A stretch of DNA of 64,000 bases from an uncultured Clostridia bacterium. GTDB taxonomy: Bacteria; Bacillota; Clostridia; Christensenellales; DTU072. The stretch is from the NCBI GenBank assembly GCA_944363505.1, contig CALVUD010000001.1, positions 211,633-275,632 of the forward strand. The letters are read 5' to 3'. A program made the translations under genes and the position numbers. Shown piece after piece: positions 1 through 9,179 of the stretch (the stretch's first letter is position 1; every line of letters begins with the position of its first letter). The notes below the pieces were generated by a model. The model had not been told where the DNA came from. It was given only the letters and a program-made list of their open reading frames with translations, and searched no databases.

Positions 1-3000
1 CGGAATAATAAGTTACCGTAGGCGTTACGCCCTCGGGCTGACCCGTTACTTGAGCCACTTTGGCTTCTCCCGTATACTCGCCGCCGTCAATGGATATCGA
101 CAGTCTGATCGTCGCCTTCGTAACGGCGATCGTTAGCGAATAGCTTCCCTCGTTCTCGGCAAGCTTATAATTGGCGTCGAGAATATTGACTTTAACGGTA
201 ACGGTAACATCCGTACCTGCCTCGGTCCCCACCGTGTAATTGGAAGTAGCGGAATATTCCCAAGCGTTTTCGTCAAAATCGAAGCCCGTCAAAGAAGTTT
301 CGGGCGTTACGGTTACCATAGTATCGAAATCGGGTACCGCTTGTCCGTACTCGAGACTTGCACCCTCCTTGAGTTTCGCGCTGAACGAAACGGGTTTCGG
401 ATCGATAATAAGTGAGGTCGTAGCCGAAATATCCGCTTCGAGGTTTTTCCAGTCCGCTATTGAAGCGATACCCAGCGTATAAGTACCGGCGTCGGTGGGA
501 AGCACGCCTTCGATGACCGGTTCGCCGTTGATACGGTAAACTATTTCTCCGAGTATTTTGACAGGATACGATTCGGTTTTGCCAGTAACCGTAACGGTGA
601 TTGCTCCCGCATAGGGCTTAGCGGTATATACAGCCTTTTCCGCGGACAGCGAAACGGTAACTGAAAGTTTATCGACCACGAACTCCCCTCCAGCCGTCAG
701 TCCGTTGTACGAATCCGTTTCCTCGACCGTAACCGTATAATAATACGTTCCCGCAGGAGTCAAGTTCGTGAACTCCGCGACCTCTTTCGACTTTTCGGCG
801 TCCGAATAATATTTTACGACGGGTGCTCCGAAGCGCGCCACGGCTGCGGTCGGAGCAGTCGGTTCGGAATAATAAGTCCACCCCGCTCTTGCAAAATCCT
901 TCACGAAGCTGTTTGCGGATTCGTTTTTGGTCACGGTAAGGGTGACGGTTTTGTCGGACTGTCTGTAGTTTTTATTATTCAAAGTTACGACGAACGAATA
1001 ACTGTTTCCTGCCGACAAATACTCAATACCCTTATGATCGCTGATCCGGTTTGCCCCCGACTCGACAAAGGAAACGGTATACGTTGCGTCGTCGCCTTCA
1101 ATCAAACCGTTAAACTCTATAGTCGGATAAGTGGCGGGATCGTTAAGGTTATTTTCGTTTACCGTTCCGAAAGATATTTCTACCGTCTTTGTTTTTAATG
1201 TTACAAGCGCGGCTGAAACGTTGAACGAGGTAGAAGAAACCTTAGTCCCGTTGTAATTTGCGGTCTGGCTGAACGTAACGGTCAAAGTGTAAGTACCTGC
1301 ATCCGTTGGCGCTTCCTGACCCGAATACGTTCCTCCGTTCAATGTATTTCCCTCATACAATAAGGTATAATCTGTGGCTTCTTCGGGTCTTCCGGTAAAG
1401 GATACGGGGTCCGTCGGTTCAGTACCGTAAGTCCAACCCGTTACGGAAACGCCGACCTGCATATCGGCTCGGGCAACAGATAATGACGATACATAACTGA
1501 ACGAAACGGTATTGTTATCATAGAAATAGTAGCCGTTTGATAATGTCGTGGTAACGTCGTAATTTCCCGCATTGATAATGGAGCCGTAAGACACACTATA
1601 ATTGGACGGATTGAGCGCCGTTCCGTTATAGGTAACGTTTACCTGAGGAGTGATCTCGCTTCCCGTATAAGTATACGAACCCGTGATCTGGGGAACGGAA
1701 GCGGGCTTTATAAGCGTGAAAGTCGCGGAACTCTTGGCAACGTCCAAAGTTTTCACTCCGTTTAACAAAGTCGCGATCGTAGTCGAAGAATCTTTTAATT
1801 TCAACGTAGCGCTCGAAGTATTCGCCACCAAGGTAAGATTTGATGTGCTTTGAGGTTTAAAGTAAGGCATAACGTCGATACCGTTATCCCCCTCGACTTT
1901 GACGGGTATGGCAGCCGTCGTGGTTATAGCGAAAGAGTTGTTGCCGCCATAATGACCGGAATACTCGGGCGTCATGGTACAGCCGGAAGCGGTAAATACG
2001 TTGTCATATGTAATGTACCCGTCCGTCGATAATCCGCCCGCCGTGGAACTGGATACTCCGTTGCTTGCTTTGTTCTGCGAAACGTAACCGTAACAGGAAA
2101 TCGTGGCGTTTACGACGTCTCTGTTTGTCAGCGCATATATAAAGCCGTCAATGCTGATCTGAGCGGCGCTGCTCTTATTGTCGGTGATCGTCAACGCCGC
2201 GGAAAACATAGGTTCCTTAATGTCCTGAGTGGATTTACCGGTAAACTGACCGCCGCCTTTCAAAACGATGTTGGAATACATATACGGGTGATCCTGTCCC
2301 GAGACGTAACTCGTATGATTAGGAGTACCGGTATTACCCACTATACCCGAAATGAAAGCGTATCCCGCAGTACAGGACATCGTACCGTCTAACTGTACCG
2401 TGCAGTTATTCAGTCTGCCTTTGCCGAAAATATTTCCGGAGATACCGCCTATCGAGATAGCGTTAGCGGTGTTATTGGAAGTCGAGAAAGTTACTCCTTG
2501 ATTAATAACGACGTTGACGTTCTCGATCAACGAATTCCCCGTAATATTGCCTACTACTCCGCCTATACCCACGGTTTTATAATTTGTATTTTCAGGCAAA
2601 GTCCCGCTGGTCTTGACGTTGACGTCGACGCAGATAACCACTCTCAGATTTTTAACGGTACCGCCGTTCAGTTCGCCGATTATACCGCCTATCGAATCGC
2701 CCGTAAGCCCGGTTTGCGCTCCGACGATATATACGGTTTTTCCGTTGCCGTCAAGGGTTCCTCTGAAATCTCTACCGGTAAATCCCGTGATATAAGCGTC
2801 CTCTTTAAGGTAATAAGTGCCGCTTCCGTTATGAGTGTTAGTCGAATTTTTATTGACGAACGTATTGAAAAATTGCGTACTGTTCAGTCCCGTTCCCGAA
2901 GGAGTGCTACCCGCATAATAGCCGTGTTCGTATTCGGTAAGCGCATCCAAAGTCGGTAGCTTTGTATCGGTAGGAGTTAAGGTAGCATAAAAATTGTTAT

Positions 3001-4327
3001 TCGAACTCCATGTCGAAGCTGCCGTCGGGAGCCCCGTAAAAGTTACCGTTCCGTCGACTATATCTTTGGTCGTCCAAGAGGATCCGTTTGCGGCATTTAA
3101 TGTATATGTTCTTTCGTAACCCGCTGGAGGAGTGGAGGCACTGCAAATTATTGCCAAAGAATTATCTACAGTTTGAGATGCGTCAAAATAAACGCTAAAC
3201 TTACTCGGTATTTCTGCAATTCTGCCGGATATGGTAGCCTCAGTGTCGCGATGTGCCCAATCTGTCTTTGCGCCGCTGGTACTGTAGTAATTGGTAACGG
3301 TGCGGCTTCCGTAATTATAGAAAAAGATTACCGACGAAGCATACTTTGGACCTGCTCCGGTAATTTCATAACTGCCTTTAAAATCGTTTAAGTAGTTTTT
3401 GATGGTAAGTGCTGATGTATATCCGCTAGGAGTACATCCTATTAAACCTACGCAATGCGCATGTACTACACCATTGCCGCGTATAATTACATTATTAATA
3501 TTAAAAGTATTGCTATCGCCAGCCCAAAACAAACCGACAAGATTGCCTGCATATCCCTGGCGTAACCCAGCATCGTAATTATCGTATGTACCCGAATAAG
3601 CAGTACAAATAATTGAACCGTTGTTCTCTACCGTACAATTTGTAATTGTCGAAGTCGAATTTGACCCCCAAACTTCGCCGGCTATCGCACCGATTCCCGC
3701 AGTTGATAAAGAACTTGCTGCACTCGATGTCGTTACGGCATGAAAAACCGTATTGGGATTAACGACAACTCGGCAATTGCTCACGGTGCCGCCCGCAAGA
3801 GCGCCGGCGATGATGCCGTAATAGCCTACGTTTTCCTCACCTATATGAATGCCTAAAGGATTGCCGTTTCCTACGACCACGTTAAGATCCTGTACTCGTC
3901 CTGCCAGCTGTGAAAACAGTATTCCGTTTTTCTCTGCTTTTCTTCGCGCTTTATAGCCCGATAAAATTGTAATGGTATGCCCGTTTCCGTATAGTGTACC
4001 AGTAAAGGTCGAAGTATGAGCAAACATATGAGAAGCGCTTAATTCAAAGTCGGCGTTCAGATAATATGTACCGGATTGCGATCCGGTTATAATATTATTA
4101 TAAAAATCCGTACTGCTCGAAATTGCCGTGCCAGATGTAGTCTCCGACGTAACAGAACCATGCACCAAAGACGATGTAACCGCCGCTTCGGCGGGCGCCT
4201 GTACGGGGTCGACCGTAATTACGGAACCGACCATCGAGAATACGACGATAGCCGCTATCAATGCAAGCGCGACAATAAAAACGACTACCGAAGCAAAACC
4301 GTTCAAACCAAAGAGACCCTTTCTCAT
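1..4327 (-). CDS. giant exported GLUG/Ig-like repeat protein, 5' part (runs off window)
   Basis: About 1,442 codons are open from the ATG at 4327 to the window edge, with no stop, so the C-terminus lies outside. GGAG sits six bases before the ATG and a consensus promoter lies upstream. The product begins MRKGLFGLNG and has one hydrophobic stretch at about residues 11-33, which fits a signal anchor; its opening is loosely prepilin-like but lacks the usual E5. Residues ~70-850 hold repeated blocks such as GTLDGNGKT and GIGGVVGNI followed by NCTV, typical of GLUG-motif beta-helical surface proteins. From ~880 onward come units like YTGSEITPQVNV ending in NAGNYDVT, typical of bacterial Ig-like/MBG repeats. 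An adhesin or matrix role at the cell surface is inference. No sortase or lipobox anchor can be judged here. Confidence 0.85.
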   Translation of the reverse strand, partial: MRKGLFGLNGFASVVVFIVALALIAAIVVFSMVGSVITVDPVQAPAEAAVTSSLVHGSVTSETTSGTAISSSTDFYNNIITGSQSGTYYLNADFELSASHMFAHTSTFTGTLYGNGHTITILSGYKARRKAEKNGILFSQLAGRVQDLNVVVGNGNPLGIHIGEENVGYYGIIAGALAGGTVSNCRVVVNPNTVFHAVTTSSAASSLSTAGIGAIAGEVWGSNSTSTITNCTVENNGSIICTAYSGTYDNYDAGLRQGYAGNLVGLFWAGDSNTFNINNVIIRGNGVVHAHCVGLIGCTPSGYTSALTIKNYLNDFKGSYEITGAGPKYASSVIFFYNYGSRTVTNYYSTSGAKTDWAHRDTEATISGRIAEIPSKFSVYFDASQTVDNSLAIICSASTPPAGYERTYTLNAANGSSWTTKDIVDGTVTFTGLPTAASTWSSNNNFYATLTPTDTKLPTLDALTEYEHGYYAGSTPSGTGLNSTQFFNTFVNKNSTNTHNGSGTYYLKEDAYITGFTGRDFRGTLDGNGKTVYIVGAQTGLTGDSIGGIIGELNGGTVKNLRVVICVDVNVKTSGTLPENTNYKTVGIGGVVGNITGNSLIENVNVVINQGVTFSTSNNTANAISIGGISGNIFGKGRLNNCTVQLDGTMSCTAGYAFISGIVGNTGTPNHTSYVSGQDHPYMYSNIVLKGGGQFTGKSTQDIKEPMFSAALTITDNKSSAAQISIDGFIYALTNRDVVNATISCYGYVSQNKASNGVSSSTAGGLSTDGYITYDNVFTASGCTMTPEYSGHYGGNNSFAITTTAAIPVKVEGDNGIDVMPYFKPQSTSNLTLVANTSSATLKLKDSSTTIATLLNGVKTLDVAKSSATFTLIKPASVPQITGSYTYTGSEITPQVNVTYNGTALNPSNYSVSYGSIINAGNYDVTTTLSNGYYFYDNNTVSFSYVSSLSVARADMQVGVSVTGWTYGTEPTDPVSFTGRPEEATDYTLLYEGNTLNGGTYSGQEAPTDAGTYTLTVTFSQTANYNGTKVSSTSFNVSAALVTLKTKTVEISFGTVNENNLNDPATYPTIEFNGLIEGDDATYTVSFVESGANRISDHKGIEYLSAGNSYSFVVTLNNKNYRQSDKTVTLTVTKNESANSFVKDFARAGWTYYSEPTAPTAAVARFGAPVVKYYSDAEKSKEVAEFTNLTPAGTYYYTVTVEETDSYNGLTAGGEFVVDKLSVTVSLSAEKAVYTAKPYAGAITVTVTGKTESYPVKILGEIVYRINGEPVIEGVLPTDAGTYTLGIASIADWKNLEADISATTSLIIDPKPVSFSAKLKEGASLEYGQAVPDFDTMVTVTPETSLTGFDFDENAWEYSATSNYTVGTEAGTDVTVTVKVNILDANYKLAENEGSYSLTIAVTKATIRLSISIDGGEYTGEAKVAQVTGQPEGVTPTVTYYS

Positions 4328-4410
4328 ATACATCTCCAAAACCAGGATTTTATATGTTAAAAGCAATCCCACCGCGCGTAAGGCGCGATAAGAAAAACTT
4401 CCCCACAAAG

Positions 4411-4439
4411 ATTATATTATTTTGTTTCGCCGCTGTCAA
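4411..4439 (-). promoter_or_regulatory. consensus sigma-A promoter of the giant surface protein
   Basis: On the minus strand TTGACA (4439-4434), a 17-bp spacer and TATAAT (4416-4411) match the sigma-A consensus in every position. The predicted start near 4404 gives a leader of about 77 bases before the ATG at 4327. Confidence 0.85.
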
Positions 4440-4860
4440 TATCGCATTAACAATATATGACGGAATATTTACTTATTTTTTTCAATAAAATTATGCCGTT
4501 CGTTCGGGCGCCTTCACGTTAAAATTCCGTCCGAATATTTATACCGAACATAAACCGAAAAGCCGCGTTTATAACCCCGTCGAAGCCTCGTCAAAATCAA
4601 AATCCTGCCGCAAACTTCATACCCGCCGTTATCTTTGTCCGGCCGCAACCGCGCCGGCGCGACACGGTCTTTTGAAAACGCTTCCGCAAACGATATTTTC
4701 GGCGGCATATGGTTTAACCGAAAGCCTTTTGCGACACGGTATTCGTAAAAATTAAAATCAAACAAAGTTATAGTTTTGTCGCTGTAGATACATATAATAA
4801 AGTATTTCGGCGCGTGAGAAAAATATTCGGAAAGCCGCTCCGGACTTTACGGTTGACTAA
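4440..4860. other. intergenic stretch without a supported gene
   Basis: No convincing gene is visible. An 83-codon minus-strand frame at 4514-4765 starts at TTG, has no ribosome site and resembles no family I know. The stretch may hold decayed sequence linked to the remnant at 4861-5256. Confidence 0.5.
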
Positions 4861-5256
4861 GCGACGACGGTCGTTAAAAAAATCGAAATAGTACCTTACG
4901 AGGACTTCGAACCCGAACTTTGGAACGAAACGGTGGTAATCGAAATTCCGGATTATGCCGACTACGAGAATCTGACGATACAGGTTTATAACGACAATAT
5001 GTGGAAATACGGCGTGCCTTCCGACTTACAGCAAATCCCGGTCGTATCTGAAACCACCACCGTCCACTCTCTTTATTCCCCCTACGGAAAATTGAGCGTT
5101 CTGATATATTATACGGAAGGCGAGGAAACAAAATTTTTCGAATTAAATTCAATAGTCGGCGAAGGCAGTACCGTAACGGGAGAGTTTGTGACTTTCGACG
5201 GCAGCTACGCCTATTTCCCGTTGCCCGACCGAACGTTGACAATCAACGCGGGTTGA
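4861..5256 (+). pseudogene. 3' remnant of a secreted/surface protein gene
   Basis: A plus-strand frame runs from just after a TAA (4858-4860) to a TGA at 5254-5256 and reads like real protein: VVKKIEIVPYEDFEPEL, then aromatic- and acid-rich beta-type sequence ending in DRTLTINAG. It lacks a usable ATG; GTG at 4933 is the first common start codon and has no ribosome site. Directly before the TAA the same frame reads DFTVD, so the stop may be a nonsense change in a once longer gene. It ends in a good terminator, as a true gene end would. Family not recognised; an extracellular beta-sandwich protein is likely. A short expressed gene from 4933 cannot be excluded. Confidence 0.5.
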
Positions 5257-5267
5257 GCGTTTCGATT

Positions 5268-5301
5268 AAAAAAAAACAAGCCCGACGGGCTTGTTTTTTT
5301 T
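5268..5301. terminator. bidirectional Rho-independent terminator
   Basis: AACAAGCCC and GGGCTTGTT pair around a short loop, with an A-run on one side and a T-run on the other. It can end both the plus-strand remnant and the minus-strand phosphodiesterase gene. Confidence 0.9.
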
Positions 5302-5304
5302 GCG

Positions 5305-6123
5305 CTAAGCCGAAAAATCGAAATCCGTCGTTATGTAATCGACGCCCATTTCCACGAACTTTTTCATATCCTCGACGCTATTTACCGTCCACACGCCTAT
5401 CTCTCTGCCTCGGCGATGGGCGAGATTAACGATATATTTACTCGCCGATGACGCGGCAACGGAAACGTTATATCCGTTCATCGCCGCAAACCAATTCGTG
5501 AATACGTTATTCGACAGCCGCTGCGTAACCAGGTCGGCGTTTGTTTTTTCGACGTTTTTGACGTGCTTTGCCTCAAACGAGATCATCACGAAATCGTCGC
5601 CGCATATGCGTTCGGACAAGGAAATCAGTTCTTGGATCTGCTCCTTGGTCAGATCGGGTTGTTTTAACTCGATCACCGCCGTCTTGTCCCCTGCCGCCGT
5701 TATTTCGAGATAGCGTTCGAACGTACATATAGCTTCCGAAGTATATCCGTAACCGTTTTCTTTCAGGGACAAATTTTTAATATCCGCGTAATTGGATCCG
5801 GTAATTTTTACGGACGAATCCGTAAACGCGTTGTCGTCGTGAGCGCATACCGCCACGCCGTCCGCGGTAAAATACACGTCCGTTTCTATGCCGTAGAAAA
5901 AGTCGCTTGCCGCCGCCGCGATAAACGCCTGTTCGCTGTTTTCGTAATAAACCGAACTCAGCCCTCGGTGCGCAATGAATTTTACCGATTTCGCGCTTTC
6001 GAAATCTTCCGGCATCCTTGCCGAATTTACCTTGAATATCGAAAAAGCCACGATCGTCGCAACGGCGATGGCCGCGGCGACGGAACATATCACAGTCAAA
6101 AAAATACGAACGCTCTTTTTCAT
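5305..6123 (-). CDS. membrane-anchored glycerophosphodiester phosphodiesterase
   Basis: This 272-residue protein should hydrolyse glycerophosphodiesters to glycerol-3-phosphate and an alcohol. A hydrophobic segment at residues ~5-27 places the catalytic domain outside the membrane. GDPD-family landmarks are visible: IAHRGLSS with the catalytic His, then ENSEQAF, GIETDVYFTADG with the metal-binding acids, CAHDD with the second His, and GVWTVNS plus ITTDF at the end. The ATG at 6123 is chosen although no ribosome site precedes it, because a TTGACA-17-TACAAT promoter ends six bases upstream, so the mRNA probably starts at the ATG itself. A longer frame reaching 6225 would begin upstream of that promoter and add a non-signal stretch. 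It stands alone, back to back with the FkbM gene. Confidence 0.88.
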   Translation of the reverse strand: MKKSVRIFLTVICSVAAAIAVATIVAFSIFKVNSARMPEDFESAKSVKFIAHRGLSSVYYENSEQAFIAAAASDFFYGIETDVYFTADGVAVCAHDDNAFTDSSVKITGSNYADIKNLSLKENGYGYTSEAICTFERYLEITAAGDKTAVIELKQPDLTKEQIQELISLSERICGDDFVMISFEAKHVKNVEKTNADLVTQRLSNNVFTNWFAAMNGYNVSVAASSASKYIVNLAHRRGREIGVWTVNSVEDMKKFVEMGVDYITTDFDFSA

Positions 6124-6129
6124 GAAACC

Positions 6130-6158
6130 ATTGTAGTTTGCGGGGCGCTTCTTGTCAA
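6130..6158 (-). promoter_or_regulatory. promoter of the phosphodiesterase gene (leaderless transcript)
   Basis: TTGACA (6158-6153), 17 bp, TACAAT (6135-6130), then only GGTTTC before the ATG at 6123. Transcription usually starts about seven bases after the -10 box, which is the A of this ATG. Confidence 0.75.
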
Positions 6159-6254
6159 TAGCCGTATTTCGAAACTTCTCCCCCCCGCGTTTCCTCTTTG
6201 GTAGCAAAAACGCCCGCTCCGTCATATATTGAAAAGTAGTACGGAGGACATCGC

Positions 6255-7181
6255 ATGCACATTATAGACGGTACATTTTACGCGCTGCTGAACGAGATCG
6301 ATAAACAAAAACCCGACGAACTTTACACTCGCATGGTAAAAAGTTTCTATAAGGTATCGCCGGTTACCCGCAAAAATGTAGCCGAATATTTCAACCGTTT
6401 CGGATTCTGGGGCAAACTCGATCCGGAAAACGGCATTTACGAAGAAATAGAATTGAAAGCCGAAACGCTTTCGGAGCACGTTGCGGATTTTTATAAACTT
6501 TACGAACGCCTCGGAGATTACCGCTCCAAAAAAACTCTTTACGCCATAATCTCGAACTGGTACCGCTACGATTTCAAAAGCACTACCGAAGCCAAAGAAT
6601 ATATGTTCGACGACTACTTCGATCCCGATCTGGTAAAATGCACGCCTGACGAAGTCGTGGTTGACCTGGGCGCATATACGGGCGACACGGTGCTGGCGTA
6701 CATCAACAATTACGGCGCCGACTGTTACAAGAAAATATACTGTTACGAGATAACGAAGTCCGTTTTCGAAATATTGAAAGCCAACACGGCGGGCATCAGA
6801 GACATTGAATGCCGGATGAAAGGAGTCAGCGACGTCTGCGGCGAAATGCGCCTTAACCTGAGCGCCGGAGGAAGTTCCGCGAACTCGCTTTCGGAAACGG
6901 GCGCGGAAAGCGTCGAGACCGTCACTCTGGATTTTGACATATCCGAGCCGATAACACTGATCAAAGCGGACATAGAGGGCGGCGAACAACGCGCGCTGCT
7001 CGGCGCCGCGCGACACATATCAAACGAACACCCCAAATTACTGATCTCCGTATATCATTCTAACGACGATCTGTGGAAGATCCCTCAGATAATAGACGGT
7101 ATCTCTGACGACTACCGGTATTATCTCCGCTTCAAAGGTTCGTGCATATACCCCACCGAAGTAACGCTTTTCGCTCTATAG
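6255..7181 (+). CDS. FkbM-family SAM-dependent methyltransferase
   Basis: This 308-residue protein has a C-terminal FkbM methyltransferase domain. The SAM-binding motif I, VVVDLGAYTGDT, lies at ~134-145, followed by a YEITKS acidic strand end and the family signature IKADIEGGEQRALLG at ~235, then HPKLLISVYH. The first ~120 residues are helical and not recognised. FkbM enzymes O-methylate sugars or small molecules, often in glycan or natural-product modification; the substrate here is unknown. ACGGAGGAC about eight bases upstream supports the ATG. The gene is a single plus-strand unit between two minus-strand units, divergent from the phosphodiesterase and convergent with the rubrerythrin gene. 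Confidence 0.85.
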   Translation: MHIIDGTFYALLNEIDKQKPDELYTRMVKSFYKVSPVTRKNVAEYFNRFGFWGKLDPENGIYEEIELKAETLSEHVADFYKLYERLGDYRSKKTLYAIISNWYRYDFKSTTEAKEYMFDDYFDPDLVKCTPDEVVVDLGAYTGDTVLAYINNYGADCYKKIYCYEITKSVFEILKANTAGIRDIECRMKGVSDVCGEMRLNLSAGGSSANSLSETGAESVETVTLDFDISEPITLIKADIEGGEQRALLGAARHISNEHPKLLISVYHSNDDLWKIPQIIDGISDDYRYYLRFKGSCIYPTEVTLFAL

Positions 7182-7211
7182 CTTCAAAACGCAGCGTAAA
7201 ACCTGAACATG

Positions 7212-7242
7212 AAACGCCCGCAAAAATGCTTTGCGGGCGTAA
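7212..7242. terminator. hairpin between convergent FkbM and rubrerythrin genes
   Basis: ACGCCCGCAAA (7214-7224) pairs perfectly with TTTGCGGGCGT (7230-7240). The T-tract is poor on both strands, so termination strength is uncertain. Confidence 0.6.
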
Positions 7243-7267
7243 CGGGTTTTGACTTTCGGGTTTTCTT

Positions 7268-8413
7268 TTAATAGTTTTCCTTGTGTACTTCGAAGTAGGC
7301 TTGAGGGTGCTTGCATACGGGGCAGACGTCGGGCGCTTGCAGTCCTACGACCACGTGTCCGCAGTTGCGGCATTCCCAAACGGTTACGCCGCTCTTTTTG
7401 AATACCTCAGCCGTTTCGACGTTTTTCAAAAGCGCGCGATATCTTTCCTCGTGTCTTTTTTCGATCGCGGCTACTCCTCTGAACTGCTCGGCAAGTTCAT
7501 GGAATCCCTCTTCGTCCGCTTCCGCCGCCATACGGGCATACATGTCCGTCCACTCGTAACTCTCGCCTTCGGCGGCATGGAGCAGGTTTTCGGCGGTGTC
7601 GCCAAGTTCGCCGAGAGCCTTGAACCACAGTTTCGCGTGTTCTTTTTCGTTATCGGCGGTTTCGGTAAACAACGCCGCTATCTGCTCGTAGCCCGCTTTT
7701 TTTGCCACCGAAGCAAAATACGTGTATTTGTTTCTCGCCTGGGATTCCCCCGCAAACGCTTCGAGAAGATTCTTCTCCGTCTTGGTCCCCGCATAAGGAT
7801 TTTTTGCGGGCGCAGGCGAGATCCTGACGAATTTCTCGGCGGGTTGCTTACAAACGGGACATCTGAAATCGGCGGGCAGAGCGCCTTCGTGTATATATCC
7901 GCATACCGTGCATTGCCATTTTTCCATAGTTTCGGTCTCCTTTGATTTTTCGTTGAATTTAATGTTTTTTAACAGATACTCGACGGCTTCGACGTCGATC
8001 CCGGGATAGTTTTTTATCGACTTCAGAAAGTTTTCGGCGTTCATGCTCTCGGGCAACATGAATCCTGATTCGCGGCAAAGGTCTTCCGCCATCAGGCGGG
8101 AAGATTTGGCTATCGCTTCGCTGAGAGCGTCGTTTCTCGCGCGGGCAGCCAGTTCCGCTTCGTTTTTGGAAGCTATAAGCGACCTTAAAGACGCGACGAC
8201 CCCGGATTGTTTGGGTTGCTGAGGAGGATACTCCGCGGGAACCATCGATATAGCCGCCGAAGGACAGGCGTCCGCGCACGCGCCGCATCCTATACACTTC
8301 TTGACGTCGATGACGCTGTTCTCGGTATCGGTGGCGCCGGTGGGACAAACATACAGACACAGACAGTCTTTAGTGCAAAGTCTCAGATTCCTGACCGCAT
8401 ATTTTTTTGCCAT
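7268..8413 (-). CDS. ferredoxin-rubredoxin-rubrerythrin-rubredoxin fusion protein
   Basis: One 381-residue frame joins several redox modules. Residues ~10-50 form a two-cluster ferredoxin ([12 protein letters not shown], then [12 protein letters not shown]). Residues ~60-160 are helical and unassigned. A short rubredoxin knuckle pair (CTVCGY, CPVCK) begins at ~165. A diiron rubrerythrin four-helix domain follows at ~215-335, with ligand motifs NEKEHA and [11 protein letters not shown] second knuckle pair (CRNCGH, CPVCK) closes the protein. Rubrerythrins reduce hydrogen peroxide in anaerobes using electrons from rubredoxin or ferredoxin, so this chain may carry its own electron supply (inference). 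Met163 is preceded by AAAGGAG nine bases upstream, so a separate 219-residue rubrerythrin may also be made. The ATG at 8413 overlaps the TAA of the upstream gene (TAATG) and follows AAAGGAGA. Confidence 0.88.
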   Translation of the reverse strand: MAKKYAVRNLRLCTKDCLCLYVCPTGATDTENSVIDVKKCIGCGACADACPSAAISMVPAEYPPQQPKQSGVVASLRSLIASKNEAELAARARNDALSEAIAKSSRLMAEDLCRESGFMLPESMNAENFLKSIKNYPGIDVEAVEYLLKNIKFNEKSKETETMEKWQCTVCGYIHEGALPADFRCPVCKQPAEKFVRISPAPAKNPYAGTKTEKNLLEAFAGESQARNKYTYFASVAKKAGYEQIAALFTETADNEKEHAKLWFKALGELGDTAENLLHAAEGESYEWTDMYARMAAEADEEGFHELAEQFRGVAAIEKRHEERYRALLKNVETAEVFKKSGVTVWECRNCGHVVVGLQAPDVCPVCKHPQAYFEVHKENY

Positions 8414-9033
8414 TATTTCGCTCTCCTTTCGCTCTTTTCGAATTTCCACGCGGGGACCTTGCATACGGGACATATCGCGGGCGGCTCCTTGCCCACGAAA
8501 ACGAACCCGCACACGCTGCAAACGTACACGCTTTGGTCGTCGGGAATTTTTGCTCCGTCCGCGCCGTAACGCGCGATTACCGATTTCAACGCCGTGGTAA
8601 CTTTTTCGCTCCACACCAGGCTCCGCTTAGCACCCCTGTCGGAAGCTTCGGCTGCGGATTCGTTTGCCGCAGGGTAAAGTTCGGACAGGTCCTTGTCCAG
8701 CATTTCCCCGATATTTTTATCTGCGACATTCGTTTGACCTGCCGCTTCTTCCAGGAAAAACTTCGCGAGCGTTTCGAACCGTTTTTGTTCTTCGGGCATA
8801 TACTGTTTCTCTGCACCGCGCGCAAGGTTTGAACATATAACGCTCATTTCGATTGCCGAAAACTCTGTTTCGGGAGCCTTTAATTTCTTTTTAGGCGCAT
8901 TGGCTTTCGGCGCCCGTTCTTTTACCACCTCCTTAAAGGTGTCGGCTCCCGCCCCGCACACCGGGCAAACGAACCCCTCGGGCAGTTCGCCTTTATGAAC
9001 GTAACCGCAGACCGTACAGACATATTCTTTCAT
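8413..9033 (-). CDS. double-rubredoxin protein with helical middle
   Basis: This 206-residue protein has a rubredoxin-type iron site at each end: CTVCGY with CPVCG at residues ~5-30, and CSVCGF with CPVCK at ~175-200. Between them are ~110 mostly helical residues with an N-terminal KAP-rich linker and no recognised family. The layout mirrors rubrerythrin but no ExxH diiron motifs are visible, so it is more likely an electron carrier than a peroxidase (inference). AAGGAGG precedes the ATG at 9033 with good spacing; a longer frame to 9075 has none. It is first in an operon with the fusion protein, with TAATG translational coupling. Its promoter carries a Crp-like site that matches one at trxA. 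Confidence 0.8.
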   Translation of the reverse strand: MKEYVCTVCGYVHKGELPEGFVCPVCGAGADTFKEVVKERAPKANAPKKKLKAPETEFSAIEMSVICSNLARGAEKQYMPEEQKRFETLAKFFLEEAAGQTNVADKNIGEMLDKDLSELYPAANESAAEASDRGAKRSLVWSEKVTTALKSVIARYGADGAKIPDDQSVYVCSVCGFVFVGKEPPAICPVCKVPAWKFEKSERRAK

Positions 9034-9056
9034 ATTCGTTCGACCTCCTTTCTTTG

Positions 9057-9100
9057 ATTTTAACATAAACGCCAACGCTTTGCCGTGATAAAATCACAAA
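9057..9100 (-). promoter_or_regulatory. promoter with Crp/Fnr-type operator (rubredoxin operon)
   Basis: A -10 box TAAAAT (9062-9057) has no clear -35 box. Upstream lies the palindrome GTGAT-AAA-ATCAC (9085-9097) inside CCGTGATAAAATCACAAA (9083-9100). Its centre is 34 bases from the downstream edge of the -10 box, close to position -41, where class II activators sit. Confidence 0.6.
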
Positions 9101-9153
9101 CCGCCGTGTAAGGCAAATCTGATAAAAACAATGGCGAAAATCCTTCGGCATAT

Positions 9154-9173
9154 GTTATACTTTTCAAAGGAGT
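9154..9173 (+). promoter_or_regulatory. extended -10 promoter and ribosome site of the Crp/Fnr gene
   Basis: TGT followed by TATACT (9156-9161) forms an extended -10 element without a good -35 box. AAAGGAG follows just before the ATG at 9180, giving a very short leader. Confidence 0.6.
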
Positions 9174-9179
9174 TGCGAT

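Noticed and set aside
4514..4765. 83-codon minus-strand frame
   Set aside because: TTG start without a ribosome site; composition gives no family hint.
7928..8413. Treating the ferredoxin part as a separate gene ending before the rubrerythrin
   Set aside because: No stop codon separates them; the frame runs through, so the fusion is annotated and the internal start is only noted.
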